A stretch of DNA of 64,000 nt, taken from contig NC_080041.1 of NCBI RefSeq assembly GCF_012489685.1, positions 104,563,760-104,627,759 of the forward strand, in the 5' to 3' direction. How positions within the stretch are numbered: position 1 is the stretch's first letter; each line of letters opens with the position of its first letter. The position numbers and the translations under genes are program-made. Shown piece after piece: positions 23,818 through 37,400 of the stretch. The stretch comes from Lotus japonicus (taxonomy: Eukaryota; Streptophyta; Magnoliopsida; Fabales; Fabaceae). The notes beneath the pieces were generated by a model that was not told the DNA's origin, made no database searches, and worked only from the letters and a program-made list of their open reading frames with translations.

Positions 23818-25403
23818 TCCTGATCCGCTGCCTTCTCTAAAGCTCGGCCGCCGGTCTTTTAGGGCTTGCTGACAAGAGTTATGTAGGAGCATAGCCAGGA
23901 CCATGGATCTTTTGAAAGTACTCATTACAGTGGCTACTGCAGTGGCTGTATTTATCTTCAAAGGCATTCAGTCAGGGCCTTGAGGAGGAGGATCCTTGTG
24001 GTATGATTATTTATTCACCCGCTATCTAGATTTTTGAAGTGCGGATGATTTTTTGAGGGTATACATGCTTTACAAGATAGAAGCTGATGCGATAATCAGG
24101 GTGTTCTAAAGGGAAAGCCGAGGATTGAAATTTTGTATTCAGTTACTGCAGCATGAACAATTAATTTCATTAATTAGTTGAAGACATGGGGGCTTCATTC
24201 ACAATTTGATCGCCGTGGAAATTATGTGATGGATAGCTGCATATCAACAGAGAGTTCTGCACTGTACAAGTTTTTTTTTTCTCTTGTAAATATTATAGAA
24301 GATGCATTTGTTTTGAATTTTGTACCCACATGATTTATAGTATATGTATAAACATTAAGCTCATTTCGCAAAAAAATTCAAGCTAATGAAATTTAGTGAC
24401 TGCTGCCAATTCCATATTGCCCAGAGCTCATGATGGTTAATGTAGGCCAAGTTTGACAAACGGTACATCTAAATTTCCTTAGTTACTTGGATGATGAACG
24501 TGTCTACAATATGAAATAACCTTGTAGTACCAAGTGTCTGCTATATGAAAAAACCTTACTCAATTGGAGCACTGAATAGTTCATGTGCTTGAATGTTTGA
24601 CGGTCAAATTTTGCTTTTCTGATCCATATTAAACTTAACATGATAAGTTCTAACTTTTCAATTGAAGCCATGATATATGTAAAATACATTTACGTTTTAA
24701 CGTTAGTCAAGCCAAACATACACTTCAATTATACTTCTATTAAATGCTAGATTACTGTCACTGCGTCTACGAACAAGCACTACATCCCATTTAAGGTTTC
24801 TGACTGCTCCGACTGCTTGCCTAGTGTTTTTCTATATGGCACATTGATTCATTATATTTACCATGCATAAAGGACTTTGGAAGAAAATAGGGAAAATCTA
24901 ACTGAACTTGTCATTTGAAAATTTAAAGGGTCAACCACCAACTAGTTATTTCGTATAATTGCACTTTTTCATAACTGATAACAAAGCCCTTATCTTAAAA
25001 AAATGACATTTTGAAGAAATAATTTTATGATGGCAGGAAGATAGTCCTCACTTTCCATAGCATGTCTGTCTGTTACTGAAATAATCTGCTTTGCTAGAAC
25101 AGATACAGAAATCGCTCTGTACTCAGATCATGTGGCTGTACACAGCAGGTAATCAGATATCGAACACATCTCAACCTGCAACATCTCTATTACTAAACTA
25201 TTAAAGACTTTCAGTAGTCCTTTCACCAACAAACTGGACCATTCTTTCACCTGCACCTAAAATCGGATGGAGCTCACTGCAAGTCAAACAACCTCAACTT
25301 CAGTTCATTAATGCTGAGCAGGTTCCCTCAACGATATATTTTAGGTGAATATGCATGCAGCCAGTCTTTTCTTCCAATGTACAATTCTGTACATCTCCTT
25401 ATT
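23818..25403. other. Convergent intergenic region (RPOT / kanadaptin)
   Basis: 3' flanks of two genes that point at each other. It contains the RPOT 3' UTR, A/T runs and no convincing additional gene or repeat. Confidence 0.6.
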
Positions 25404-28400
25404 TCAGTAGCCAAATTTATCATTCAAAGAAGTCCGTCCATCTCCTGATTGTCCTGCACAGAACAAAGGATTGTATGATTATCCGATAAATGAGAATTCA
25501 ACCATATAGTCAGAATATTGAACTTGATTGTGCATACCTTTAGGAGGAACCCATGTGTTGTCATAATCCATCTCGTCACTTAAAAAGGATGGTTTCGCAG
25601 GTCCAAGCACTTTCTTAGACCTTCTCTTCTGTTGGCCTTCATCTTTCTCCTCGTCGTCTTCAGCGTACAGTCCCTTTTGATGCTTTAATAATAGTGCCAC
25701 AGCATCCTCAGCCAATTGTTCACCTAAGTTGGATTGCTGAGAGGCATCATTACTATTTGTTCCGGCTGACTCAACTTGTTTTCGTTTCCTTATTATTAGA
25801 CCGGGAGCAGCGGACTCAATTTTAGATTGCACTGAAGTCCCTCCATCATTGCTACTGCCCAGAATTTTGTTCCTGTCCTTATAGTCAACAAACTGATTGG
25901 ACTCGTCCGTCTCATGCAGATGTGGAGGGGCCACCAGTGTTTGGGCATCATCTGTAACCTTGTCCTCCACAGCTCCAAGCCATTGGGGCTTTGGGAGAGC
26001 AAAAACAGCATTCTCAGCCTCCAACCTGTCAAAGCCAGGTTGAGGCTTGTCTGAACCCACAATTATAGCTGCAGGTTTCTCTTCTTGCATAGAGTCACCT
26101 GCCTTTACACATGACTCACTATCTTTCTGGGCTTCTACAAGTGGTTTGTGGTCATTTGACTTCGCACAAGACTCGCCGACTTTCTGGGCTTCTTTAGGTG
26201 GTTTCTTGTCATCTGACTTTACACAAGGCTCACTGCTCTGCGGGGTTTCTGCCAGTGGTTTCTTGATAGTAGAGGCAACTCCTTCAGTGTTTTTTGGTTT
26301 GGGTTCTTGTAGTTTCAACTCCCTTTTCTTGGCAGCTTCTCCGGTTGGGTCAGCAATCTTCAACAGGTAGGATATCCTATCCAGCTCAGACTGAAGAGCT
26401 GATAATTCCTTTTCAAGCTGTGCACTTTTATCATTCACTGACGAAAAGAAGAAATCAGCAAGGGTGAGAAAGTGCAGTAATAAAACCTATATCATCATCT
26501 TAAGATAAAGTGTTTCACATAATGATTAGAAAATGGAACACTTTCATTAGCCAGTATTGCAGTTGCATGTAAACATACATCAAAATACCCTGATTGCAAG
26601 CAAATGACTATGCACAAAATAAGCACACTTAAACGCCAAATCCAACAAAAACTTTAAACTTCAAAATAAAGTGAAACAAAGTACACTTAGTATATGAAGT
26701 TAAAAGATCTGTCACCTAGTTGAGATGAAACACTAGTCATGTAAGCATCAAGCGAATCACCAACTTCATCTTGTGTTGAACCCTCTGACGGCAATTTGTT
26801 CTTTTCAATCATAAGCAACTCTTTCTTGTCATTAATTTCCTTCATCATAGCATCTCTCTTATCAAGAAGAGTATCTGCGGTCTCAATTGATTGGCTGTCA
26901 CCAGGCTTCTGATGAGAAGGCTTTTTCTTTGTCCGGTCATAAAATTCATCATCATCATCACTGGACAATGCAAACAATTACCGAATACTTAGTTCCAGGA
27001 AATAAATACAAGTAAAATAGGCATCTTCAATTGATATTCAAATTTTCAAATATGAAATCCTTCTCAGTAAATTTCAGCTTTCACAAAAAAAAAAAAAAAA
27101 AAAACTACCAGTGATATTTTACCTAAATTCTTCTTCTTCGTCTTCCCCAGCACCTTTCTTCTTCCCAGAAGATATTTTTCCTGTACGCGCACCTAAACTT
27201 TCTCGAATACTATCATTCAACGTCTCTTCCAAGTTTTCAAGTTCTTCAAATACCTACCAAATTAGAAAAACATGTAAGCTTATCAGCTTGCAGGTTATGG
27301 ATCAACATTTACCACTTCACAGGAGAGCTTGATGAGAAACAAATTCTAATTCTTAAACCTCAGACATTCAAAGAATACTGTGAGCAATAAACAAGGTTCT
27401 TGTCTAATTTGCTTTTCTCCAACAGTACCTGTGCTATTCTTTGCTCATTCCTTGCAATCTGAGTCTGTTGACCTTGAGTTAATCCCCCCTGAGAAATATC
27501 TTTAACTTGTATAGCATTTATTTCCTTCTTCATGTTAGCAATCTGCACAAAAACAAAGGAAATACTTTTGAGCACACTATCTTATGAGCAGGGTTAACAG
27601 GGAACTGCAGTCTGGCAAGGAGAGGGTGTTTATCATTCCTCATTGTATGTTTTTCTGAGCACACTAAGTTAAGCATACGTAGGGTTTCTGAGTACAGTAG
27701 TAGTAAAGGGTACCAAATGATTGGAAAGAATGGAAGTAAGAAAGAGCTTAGGTGGCATTCTATTTGAGGATTATAATTTGAAAATGAAAAACATAGCACA
27801 TGAAACCAAAATTAACAAGAACTACTCACCTTTTCCATTCTTTTTATTATTTTCTCACGGGTCTTTTCTTGTTTTTCTGTAAGCTGTCCTTTATATGTCT
27901 GCCACGTTATTTCATCAACATCATCCTAAGATTTGAATCCACCAAATCAACAAATCAGAAGATAACAATGGTCAACTTGCATAATGTAGACACTATACTC
28001 AAGGGTCAACAAAAATATTCTGAACATATGAACTGAAACATTAATGAATAATTAGGTAGTTCAAAGGAAGAATCTATAAACACTACAAAGGAAGTAGCTA
28101 AAATCTACTGTTCACTTTGAGAGTTTTATTCAGTGTGTCAAGGTCCACGGTAAGGCTACTTTTTGTTCTTTTTTTATAAGCTGGTTCCTTTTTGTTGCTT
28201 TTCCGATTACAATTGCACCAAATTTATTACTTTTTTATTTATGTACGTATAAAGTAAATAAAAAAGGTAGGTTACTCAGCCTCTCTCCTCTCTTCTGAAC
28301 ATCCTCTACGTTTCTCTCCCCCCCCCCCCCCATCATCGGAATCCTCAACCTGGCAACTGCCGCGAGCACCACCATCACAGACAACCCAAATCTGCCTCTA

Positions 28401-31400
28401 TTCTTCACTCTCTATCGTGCATCCCTTTCAACAGCCGCCGCCCCACCTCGCCGGAGAACCGGCAAACACCCTTTTCAACAGCCGCAAATCCCAGTTTTTT
28501 GACAGGTTAAAAACCCTTTCCTCCTTTATCTGCTTTTTTTCTACTTTTCTGAACACAGACCCGTAAGTGAAAACTTTTCGACATCTAATTTCACTTTTCT
28601 GCACCAATTCAAGTTAGGAGTATACTTTACATCACTTTTCTGGCCAATTGCTCCATATATAAGGCCCTCCAATTCAGATTTTTTGTGGCACAATACGAAA
28701 GCACCACCAGCAGGGAGGAACAAGAAGAGGAAGTAGTCGCTCTAATCGAACACCGCACCCAAGTCGAAAACATCCACAAACGCATCGCTTATTACCAATC
28801 TCAGGTCACTCTTTTCACTACTACAACTACTATTACTACTTCCCTTTCAATATCATGCTTGGTTTTTCTTGTGGTGTATACAAGAATGTTGTTTTTTATC
28901 ACTGTTATCATAGATTTGTTTGTTCTCAAGTGAAGCTTTGTTGTGTGTTATACTTATAGCTACTAAAGGTGTAGATTTTATTGGGTGGTTAATATAAGAT
29001 TGTGAATGATGTGCAGCTTGAGGAGGCAGAGAAAAGGTTGCAGGATTCTGAATCGAACCAGCCAATGCAGTTTCGTCTAGGAAAAATAACAGCTTGGATA
29101 ATGGGATTAAACCGGTGAAGATGGACTGGCGATCAAGCAGTCCTGTTGATAGGAATGAAGGTTCTTTATGTCCATCTTTTTTGTTTAGTTTAGTTTTTGT
29201 TTGGTTCTTTTGTCTATAAATTTTGCAATGTTCTAATATTTATGTGTGTGATATGTGGAATTGATTCTAGATGCATGAACAGGGGGTTCATTCAATAAAC
29301 AAAGAAGCCCACCTGACTTGGAAGTTGAACCAAATTTTTTCAAAATCTTAGGGAATATCCATCATAGTCCATAAAAAAGCCAACTTGGAGATCCTTAAAA
29401 GCCACACAACTTATATTTGCATTTTATTAAACCTTATTCTTTGGCTTCAGGTTTGCAAATAACCATGATAGTCCATAATGCTCCTTAATGTTTGTCTAAA
29501 GAAAAGGTGTTTTTTTCTTCTCAGATTTAGATTTTTTTTATGACAGGCCTCTGTGAGTGCTTCTTAGGAGCATGTAATGATAACCGGTACATGAAAAACT
29601 CTCTAGGCATTCTTACTCTTGCACAATTTGTATCATTTATCTATGGGGTTATGACATGCTACATTCAAGATTTTAGTTTATCTCAATATGGTATTGAGTT
29701 GGTTTGACACAACAACTATCCTCCACATCTTGATGCTTACTTGGTATTATTCCTTTCCTTATTTGTGCAAGAGTAACACCAATAAACTATTGAACCAGCT
29801 TTGGTATATAGAGTTTTTACTAGAAGTCAGATGTATGATTTTACCAATGGAAGTGCCAACTGATAGCAAATGAGCAACTTTGAATCTTGGCTGGATTTAT
29901 ATTCTAAGGAAGAAAGAGTTAGAGCCCAGAGCATTCTGAAAGCAAATTATTAATAGGCATAGAATGGAATGATGACAATGAGGTGAAATGATTATATAGA
30001 CTTCAAAGGTTTAGGCGAATTATCAGTATAATCTCATGTTATCACATAAGCTTTATTCCAGAATTTCAACTTTAGTCTCTTTGATCAAGTTTAGTCAACT
30101 TTTTAATTGTGTGGTTGCTAAGTTATTTTCCATATTGTCGATACTCTGTAGCTAACAACTGACAAACTATGAAGAAGCTATGTGAACAATAATTTTAATC
30201 TTATCAGTTTTATGTTACAGTTTTTTAGTCCTTTTTCTTTCTGTATGCCTATCTCTTAAAAACCCAAGTATATGTTTAATGTAATTTGACAGTCATAAAA
30301 CTTAATATTTTCTTCAAATAACATCATTAAAGTCTTCTAGCTGGAGAGATGCTCGAGAACTGAGTGAAATTGAACAGTTTTGGTCTTTAAATTATATGTT
30401 GTTCATAGGGTAAGTTGTTTTTATAGCTGCCATCATAATTCAAAATCACAAAGCACACATAACATGCCCAGACTAATGGCAGTGATTATGGCTAGACCAA
30501 TACAGATTAGCATAAAAACAAGAAATTGCGGCCAAGGTTGTCAAAAACTCTGACCAAGGAACTGAAGAATTTAAGAAAGCAGTTAAGTTAATTGGATTTA
30601 GGACTTTAAGGAATTAAATGCATTTTAATGCACATATGCTCATTGGTTTCAAGCTTATTTGTTGTTTGCCTATGTGAGTATGTGACTATAAATTTATGTC
30701 ATTTATGTTGTTCTGTTGGACATCTTTGACATGGTCTATACTCTTTTGAACTTTTTATAGCTGTGTTTGAGATGTCAAAGTGGAGTCAATAAGCTAAATA
30801 TATTAGAAAAGTTAGTACTCATATATGCATGGTACTGAAAATGGTTTTCATGTGCAGTTTTTTTCCATGTGATACTAATTTAGTTTTAATGAAGTTCGAA
30901 AAATGTGCTAAAGTTTTGGAACATGTTGTCAGTCCTCGAGGTGCTAATTGGATGCACATTTTATATCAGGTTTGCCTCTTACCTCTTTCCTGAACACATT
31001 TTATATAGTTGCATATGTATAAAACTATAAAATCAATTTGAAGCTTAGTCTTTTCAACAACATCTTTCAAATTTATCTCTTATATTCTATGCTCTGTTTA
31101 TTTGATTCATTGACTTCATTCATTATATTTGATTCAGAGGAATGTAATTTTTCATACAAGTTGCAGGCATATATCCAACCACTATAGTGCTACTTAAATA
31201 ATCTTATTTATCATGCATAAAACTATAATTTTTACTTCAGCCTCATCTTTCTGTATTGCAGGTTGACGTGCTACCATTTTGCCCTGGTGAATTTTGAGAT
31301 ACTCTTTCAAGAAGTACTGATGTATCTTAATGATGCTTCTCCTTATGTCTGTCTAATTGGCCAATTGTTGTCTTTATTACTTTGAATATCATTTCCTTCA

Positions 31401-34400
31401 TTACTAAATGATTTAGAAATCCTATTGCATGGGAAAGCTTGAAAACTTTAGTGCACTGGTTTTCTTCCTTTGCACAAATGAAAGCAAAGTTGTAATTTCT
31501 TTTTCCAGGTCCATACAAATGAATAGGACTCCAGATAGGCTACTTGTCATTTTGGGGTTAGTAAATTGGAATGACTTATTACGTGCACTGAATTGTTGGC
31601 TATGAAGTTTGGTCTGCAATATAGAATCACAAAGCCATGAGTTTTATTAGACGTGTGGTAGTTAATCTTTATGTTTATGGAGCCCTTATAATATAAGTAT
31701 ATAACAGATATTGCTGGACTGATTTAGCCCTTCCCCCATCTGTTGTGTTGTTCTTTTTGTTACGCTTTCGAGTATTTTGACTATAGATATATTGATATGG
31801 AAGAAGAGATAAATATCTGGTGCTTCATGTTTGCTCTTTCTACTTAGTATTGTAGTTGACATTATAGAGAAACAAAGAATTTGGTAACATTCTTAAAATT
31901 TTCAATATCACCACATTTTCATTGAGAATGATGTGCGACGAATTCGTTCATCAAACTAACAAAGGAGTTTTGACATTATCTCTGACTCATAGATGAGAAG
32001 AGAAATGATTGTGTTTCTTGTGAGATAAAATGATTATGTTTAACAGCTAAGACAATTATTAATGGTATATTTAAAAATTATTTTTTTAACTCATATTAAG
32101 AAATAGTGGAGTAGCAGATTTAGTTTGATGTATTTATAATAAGAATCAATGAGGTTGACGTACTCCATATACAATACCAGCTATCACATCTTTCTAAATC
32201 CAATTTAAAACGTTATTGTTAACCATTTTATCCTGAACAACAAAACATATATAGTATTTTCATATTATACTCAAACAAAAGTAAAGACATTATTAAGCAG
32301 TGGAATTTATTTTTAAAAAACATAGTTCTAAATTTGTAATCACATATTTTAAATAACAAACAATTATGACACACATGTATTGTGGAAAATTAAATTTGAA
32401 ATAGATATTGTTGAGGAAAATATGTTTTCATACACTAGATTTCAAAATAGTTTAATATAACTATTAAATAGTATTTAATTTATATTCATAACAAATTACT
32501 GATTGTAATTAAAAAATAGCAACCGTGCATCGCACGGGTCACTATCTAGTTATATAGACAATATACTCCATGTCATGATTACCTCAACTTCTTCAATAGC
32601 ATCCTCACCCATGCCCCATGATACACCCTCAGCAAGAGATGCTTCCTGCCTTGCTCGTCTGAGTGAAGCTTCCCTGTCTCGCAGTGCTTCACGCATCTTC
32701 ACTTCTCTGATTAGTTTTACATTAGTTTCCTACAAGATAAAACCAATATGAAAAAAAGGAAGCAAATGGCAGCAATAGTCTGATGGAAAAGTTCACATCT
32801 TTTCTTACAGAAATAGAGATAAAGAAAAGATAGATACAGGCATAGCCACGTAGTCACAACACAAGGCTGAAATCCTATTCCTATCATAAGGTGTTCACCC
32901 TCTAACTCACTATCACATTGGCTAAAGTATAGATAGCCAGTAGCCACATCAAATTGGTGATTGTTAGAATCTGTTATATTAGCTGTATTATTTCTGTCAG
33001 AATCAGTGTTTTATTAGTTGTCTTACTTCCATATTTAGCATATTACAATTATAGTGTATGAGGGAAATATCCCTTAATCATAGGGATCTGATTGTATAGG
33101 TGTTATTGTATTTCCTAAAATAGCTTTCTAGCCCTGTATATATGACTGATGTATTCTCAGCATAGTTCAATGAAATCAATTCATTCTACCCTAATTCTTG
33201 AGATGGCATCAGAGCTCTCAAATTCTGGGAGCCGCCTCTGACTGCGCAAATCAAAACCCTAGAGGACAGCCTTCATTGCTGTCAATCATACTTTTTTAGT
33301 ACAGCCTTCATTGCTGTTGATCATTCCTTTCAGAATACATCCTCACTACATTGAGGTTGTTGTACTGCTGTGGCCATGGTGAACCCAGTTGATGAAGTGG
33401 TGCAGAAAACTCAAGAAGAACTGCAGAACATCAACACTGCCTACCGATTGAATGGGAAGAATTACTTGAAATGGTCCCAGCTTGTTGGCAGAACTTTGAA
33501 AGGTAAAGGGAAAGCTAACCACTTGACTGGTGATGCCCCTAAAGAAGGAGATCCCAAATTTACAAAATGGGACGAAGAGGACTCTATGATCATGGCATGG
33601 CTATGGAACTCAATGATCCCAGAAATCACTGATACTTGCATGTTTCTTAATTCTGCAAAGGAGATTTGGAAGGCCATGGAGGAGACATACTCCAAAGCTA
33701 AAGATGCTGCTCAAATATATGACGTGAAGGTGAAGACTATGGCTGCAAAACAGGGAAACAAGACTGTTACAGAGTACGCCAATCAACTCAAATCACTGTG
33801 GATGGAGTTAGATCATTACAGGGTCATAAAAGCCAAGTGCCCAGCAGATTCAACAATGCTCAAAGAGTATATTGAGCAAGATAGAGTCTATGATTTCTTG
33901 GTTGGGCTTAACTCTGATTTTGATCAAGTGAGAGCCCAGATCCTCGGAAAAGAAAAAGTTCCAGGAATTAATGAAGTAGTAGCTATGGTCAGAAGTGAAG
34001 AAAGCAGAAGTGGAGTAATGCTAGAAACCCCAACTGTGGAAAATTCAGCCATGAAAGCTTCTGAGGTCTCGGCCATGATGGCAGATCAGAAAAAAGGGGG
34101 AATAAGCAATATGGAGAAGAAAGGTGAAGGGGTGTGGTGTACCAACTGCAACAGGCCTCGCCACACTCGTGAGAATTGCTGGAAGCTGTATGGAAAGCCA
34201 CCTAGTAGAGAGTGGGGGCCCCAAAACCGAGATAGGGAGTGGGGAAAAAAAGGAGACAACACAAGAAAGGGAGGACATGCGCACGTAGCTGCTGGAACCA
34301 GTGAAGAAAATAAAGGAGGATTGATTCAACTTAACCAGGATGATCTAGAGAAAATGAGATCGCTCCTCAACAAGTTGGATAAACCAACAGGTAGTTGTTC

Positions 34401-37400
34401 TCTAGCATATTCAGGTACGTTTGGTGGGTTTCCTTTTTCTTTTGGACTTAATGCCTCAGATAAACAATATAACCAATATTGGATACTGGACTCTGGGGCT
34501 ACTGACCACATGACACCCTTACCTAAACATTTCTCCTCTTACACCCCTTGCCCTAGCAATAAGAAAATATCCACAGCAGATGGCACTCTGATGACTGCAG
34601 CAGGTCAAGGAGAAGTTGAAATAAGCCCATCCAAAACCCTTAAAAATGTCCTTCATATCCCTAAACTATCCGTCAGTCTGATTTCCATAAAAAAAACTCA
34701 TAAAAGACCTATCGTGTATTGTTGTTTTTTATGACGATGCTTGTATACTGCAGGACAAGCACTCGGGGAGGACGATTGGACATGCTAGAGAATGGAATGG
34801 CCTTTATTACTTGGACAGCCCGAATCTGCCACTAGACCTACAAAATTGCAAGTCTTTTTTCTCCGATTCAATAAAGACCAACAAGGAGAAGGTCCTCCTA
34901 CATCATTGTCGTCTTGGACATCCTTCCTTTAGAGTCATAAAATTGTTATTCCCTTCCCTTTTTAGCAAATTAGATGTGGAGAGTCTTCATTGTGAAGTGT
35001 GTGAGCTTGCTAAGCACAAGCGTGTACCTTTTCCAGTTAGTAATAATATGAGCACTTTCCCCTTCTATTTAATTCATACTGATGTGTGGGGTCCCTCAAA
35101 TGTCCCAAATGTTTCTGGTGCCCGTTGGTTCCTTACCTTTATAGATGATTGTACTCGGGTCACATGGGTTTTCTTACTAAAACAAAAGTCCGAAGTCAGC
35201 TCTGTGGTCCAACATTTTTTCTCCATGGTAAAAAATCAGTTTGGTGTTAGCATTGAGAGGATCAGATCCGATAATGCCAAGGATTACTTTAATCATGAGC
35301 TTATTTCCTTTTTTCAAAAGGAAGGTATCATTCATGAATCATCTTGTGTCAAAACACCTCAACAAAATGGGATTGCTGAGAGGAAAAATGGGCACCTATT
35401 AGACCAAACTCGGGCTCTTCTTTTTCAACATAAGGTTCCTAAAAGGTTTTGGGGGGAGGCTGTTCTCACTGCATGTTATTTAATTAATAGACTACCTTCA
35501 AGTATTCTAGCCTCAAAAAGTCCTATGGAGGTTTTGTCCTCTTTCTATCCTAATGTGTCCACATCCAATCAACTTGTTCCAAAAATATTTGGGTGTGTAT
35601 CTTTTATCCATGTCCACAGTGGTGATAGAGGTAAACTTGATCCTAGAGCCTTAAAATGTGTCTTCATAGGATACTCATCCACACAAAAGGGATATAAATG
35701 CTATCACCCACCATCCAAAAAATTCTTTGTGTCCAGAGATGTCACCTTTTTTGAGCAAGAAAGTTACTTCCACCAAGATCATCTTCAGGGGGAGAATACA
35801 AGAAAGGAAGATGATCTCCTTATGCTCCCTGACTTAAGTTTAGGACCAGAAGTAGGGACTAGAAGTGTAACAACTTCTGAGAAGGAGACAACTTCTGGGA
35901 AAGAGGCTCAACCCACTAAGTCCACTCAAGATGGAGCTGATGCTGATGTAAGATTTGGGAAAAAGCTGGTTTATTCAAAGAAGACAAAGGCCATTCCAGA
36001 ATCTGTCCATGTCCAAGAATCCAACCCAACATTACATGAGGTAACTACCCTTGATCCTTTAATCTCCACTGAATCAACCTCTAATTTCCAAACTGTACAG
36101 GAACCCGAATCCAGTTCAGCACCACTCCATGAGGACCTAGATATTCCAATTGCTCTTAGGAAGGAGACTAGGAAATGTACCACCAAGCCACTTTACCCTC
36201 TAGCCAATTACATATCCTTTAAAAACTTCTCACCAACCCATAAAGCCTTCCTCACAAGCCTAAACACTACAACCACACCTACCTCCTTATCTGAGGCATT
36301 GACTAATAGGAAATGGAAACAAGCCATGGACTTGGAAATGGAGGCATTAGAAAAGAATAGCACCTGGGATTTGGTTGCTCTCCCAAATGGGAAAAAACCA
36401 GTAGGATGCAAGTGGGTATATACTATAAAATACAAGGCTGATGGATCCATTGAGAGATATAAAGCAAGGTTAGTAGCTAAGGGATTCACTCAAACTTATG
36501 GAGTGGATTACATGGAAACATTTGCTCCAGTTGCAAAAATGAATACAGTTAGGGTGATATTATCTCTAGCGGCTAATTATCGTTGGAACTTGCAACAATT
36601 TGATGTTAAAAATGCATTCCTCCATGGAGAACTCGAAGAGGAGATTTACATGGAATTGCCCCTGGATATGGTGGAAAAACCACTGCCAACACTGTTTGCA
36701 AGCTAAAAAAGGCATTGTATGGGCTGAAACAATCACCACGAGCATGGTTTGGAAGGTTTACTAAAGTTATGATAGGTCTGGGCTTCAAACAAAGTCAAGG
36801 AGACCATACTCTGTTCATCAGTGTTACTGGTTTATGTGGATGACATTATAGTGACAGGTGATGATGAGGAGGAGCAACAACTGTTAAGCCAACATCTAGC
36901 CAAGGAATTTGAAATTAAGACCTTGGGAAAATTGAAGTATTTTTTGGGAATTGAAGTGGCCCATTCTAAAAAGGGAATCTTCATATCTCAACAAAAATAC
37001 ATCACTGATTTGTTGAAAGAGACTGCTAAGACAGCATGCAAGCCTGCAAGTACACCAATTGATCCAAACCTGAAGTTGGGAAATGCAGAAGAAGATACTG
37101 CAGTTGACAAGGAAATGTATCAAAGACTAGTTGGTAGACTGATATATTTATCTCACACTAGACCTGATGTTGCATTCGCTGTGAGTCTAGTCAGCCAATT
37201 CATGCACCAACCGAAGGAGGTTCACTTACAGGCTGCACTAAGAATTGTGCAATATTTGAAAGGAACCCCAGGCAGGGGAATTCTGTTTGAACGGAATAGG
37301 AGTGTAAGTCTTGAAGCATATACAGATGCAGACTATGCAGGGTCGATTGTGGATAGAAGGTCGACTACAGGATATTGCACTTTCCTTGGAGGGAATCTTG

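Larger units (their letters stand above)
28069..32549 (+). mobile_element. Helitron (5' end not fixed) in kanadaptin intron 6
   Basis: The 3' terminus shows Helitron rules: a 6-bp hairpin CCGTGC-ATC-GCACGG at 32523-32537, eight bases, then CTAG at 32546-32549, followed by T. The 5' end should be TC after an A; candidates are the TC at 28069 and one near 28110, but I cannot choose. No Rep/helicase is seen, so it is non-autonomous. It carries gene-like exons (28685-29110, 30889-31297) unrelated to the host gene. Its end is 33 bp from the 5' splice site of kanadaptin exon 6. Confidence 0.65.

Noticed and set aside
34735..36706. Treating integrase/RT as a separate intact gene
   Set aside because: It is the middle of one copia gag-pol separated from gag by a frame lesion, with no start context of its own.
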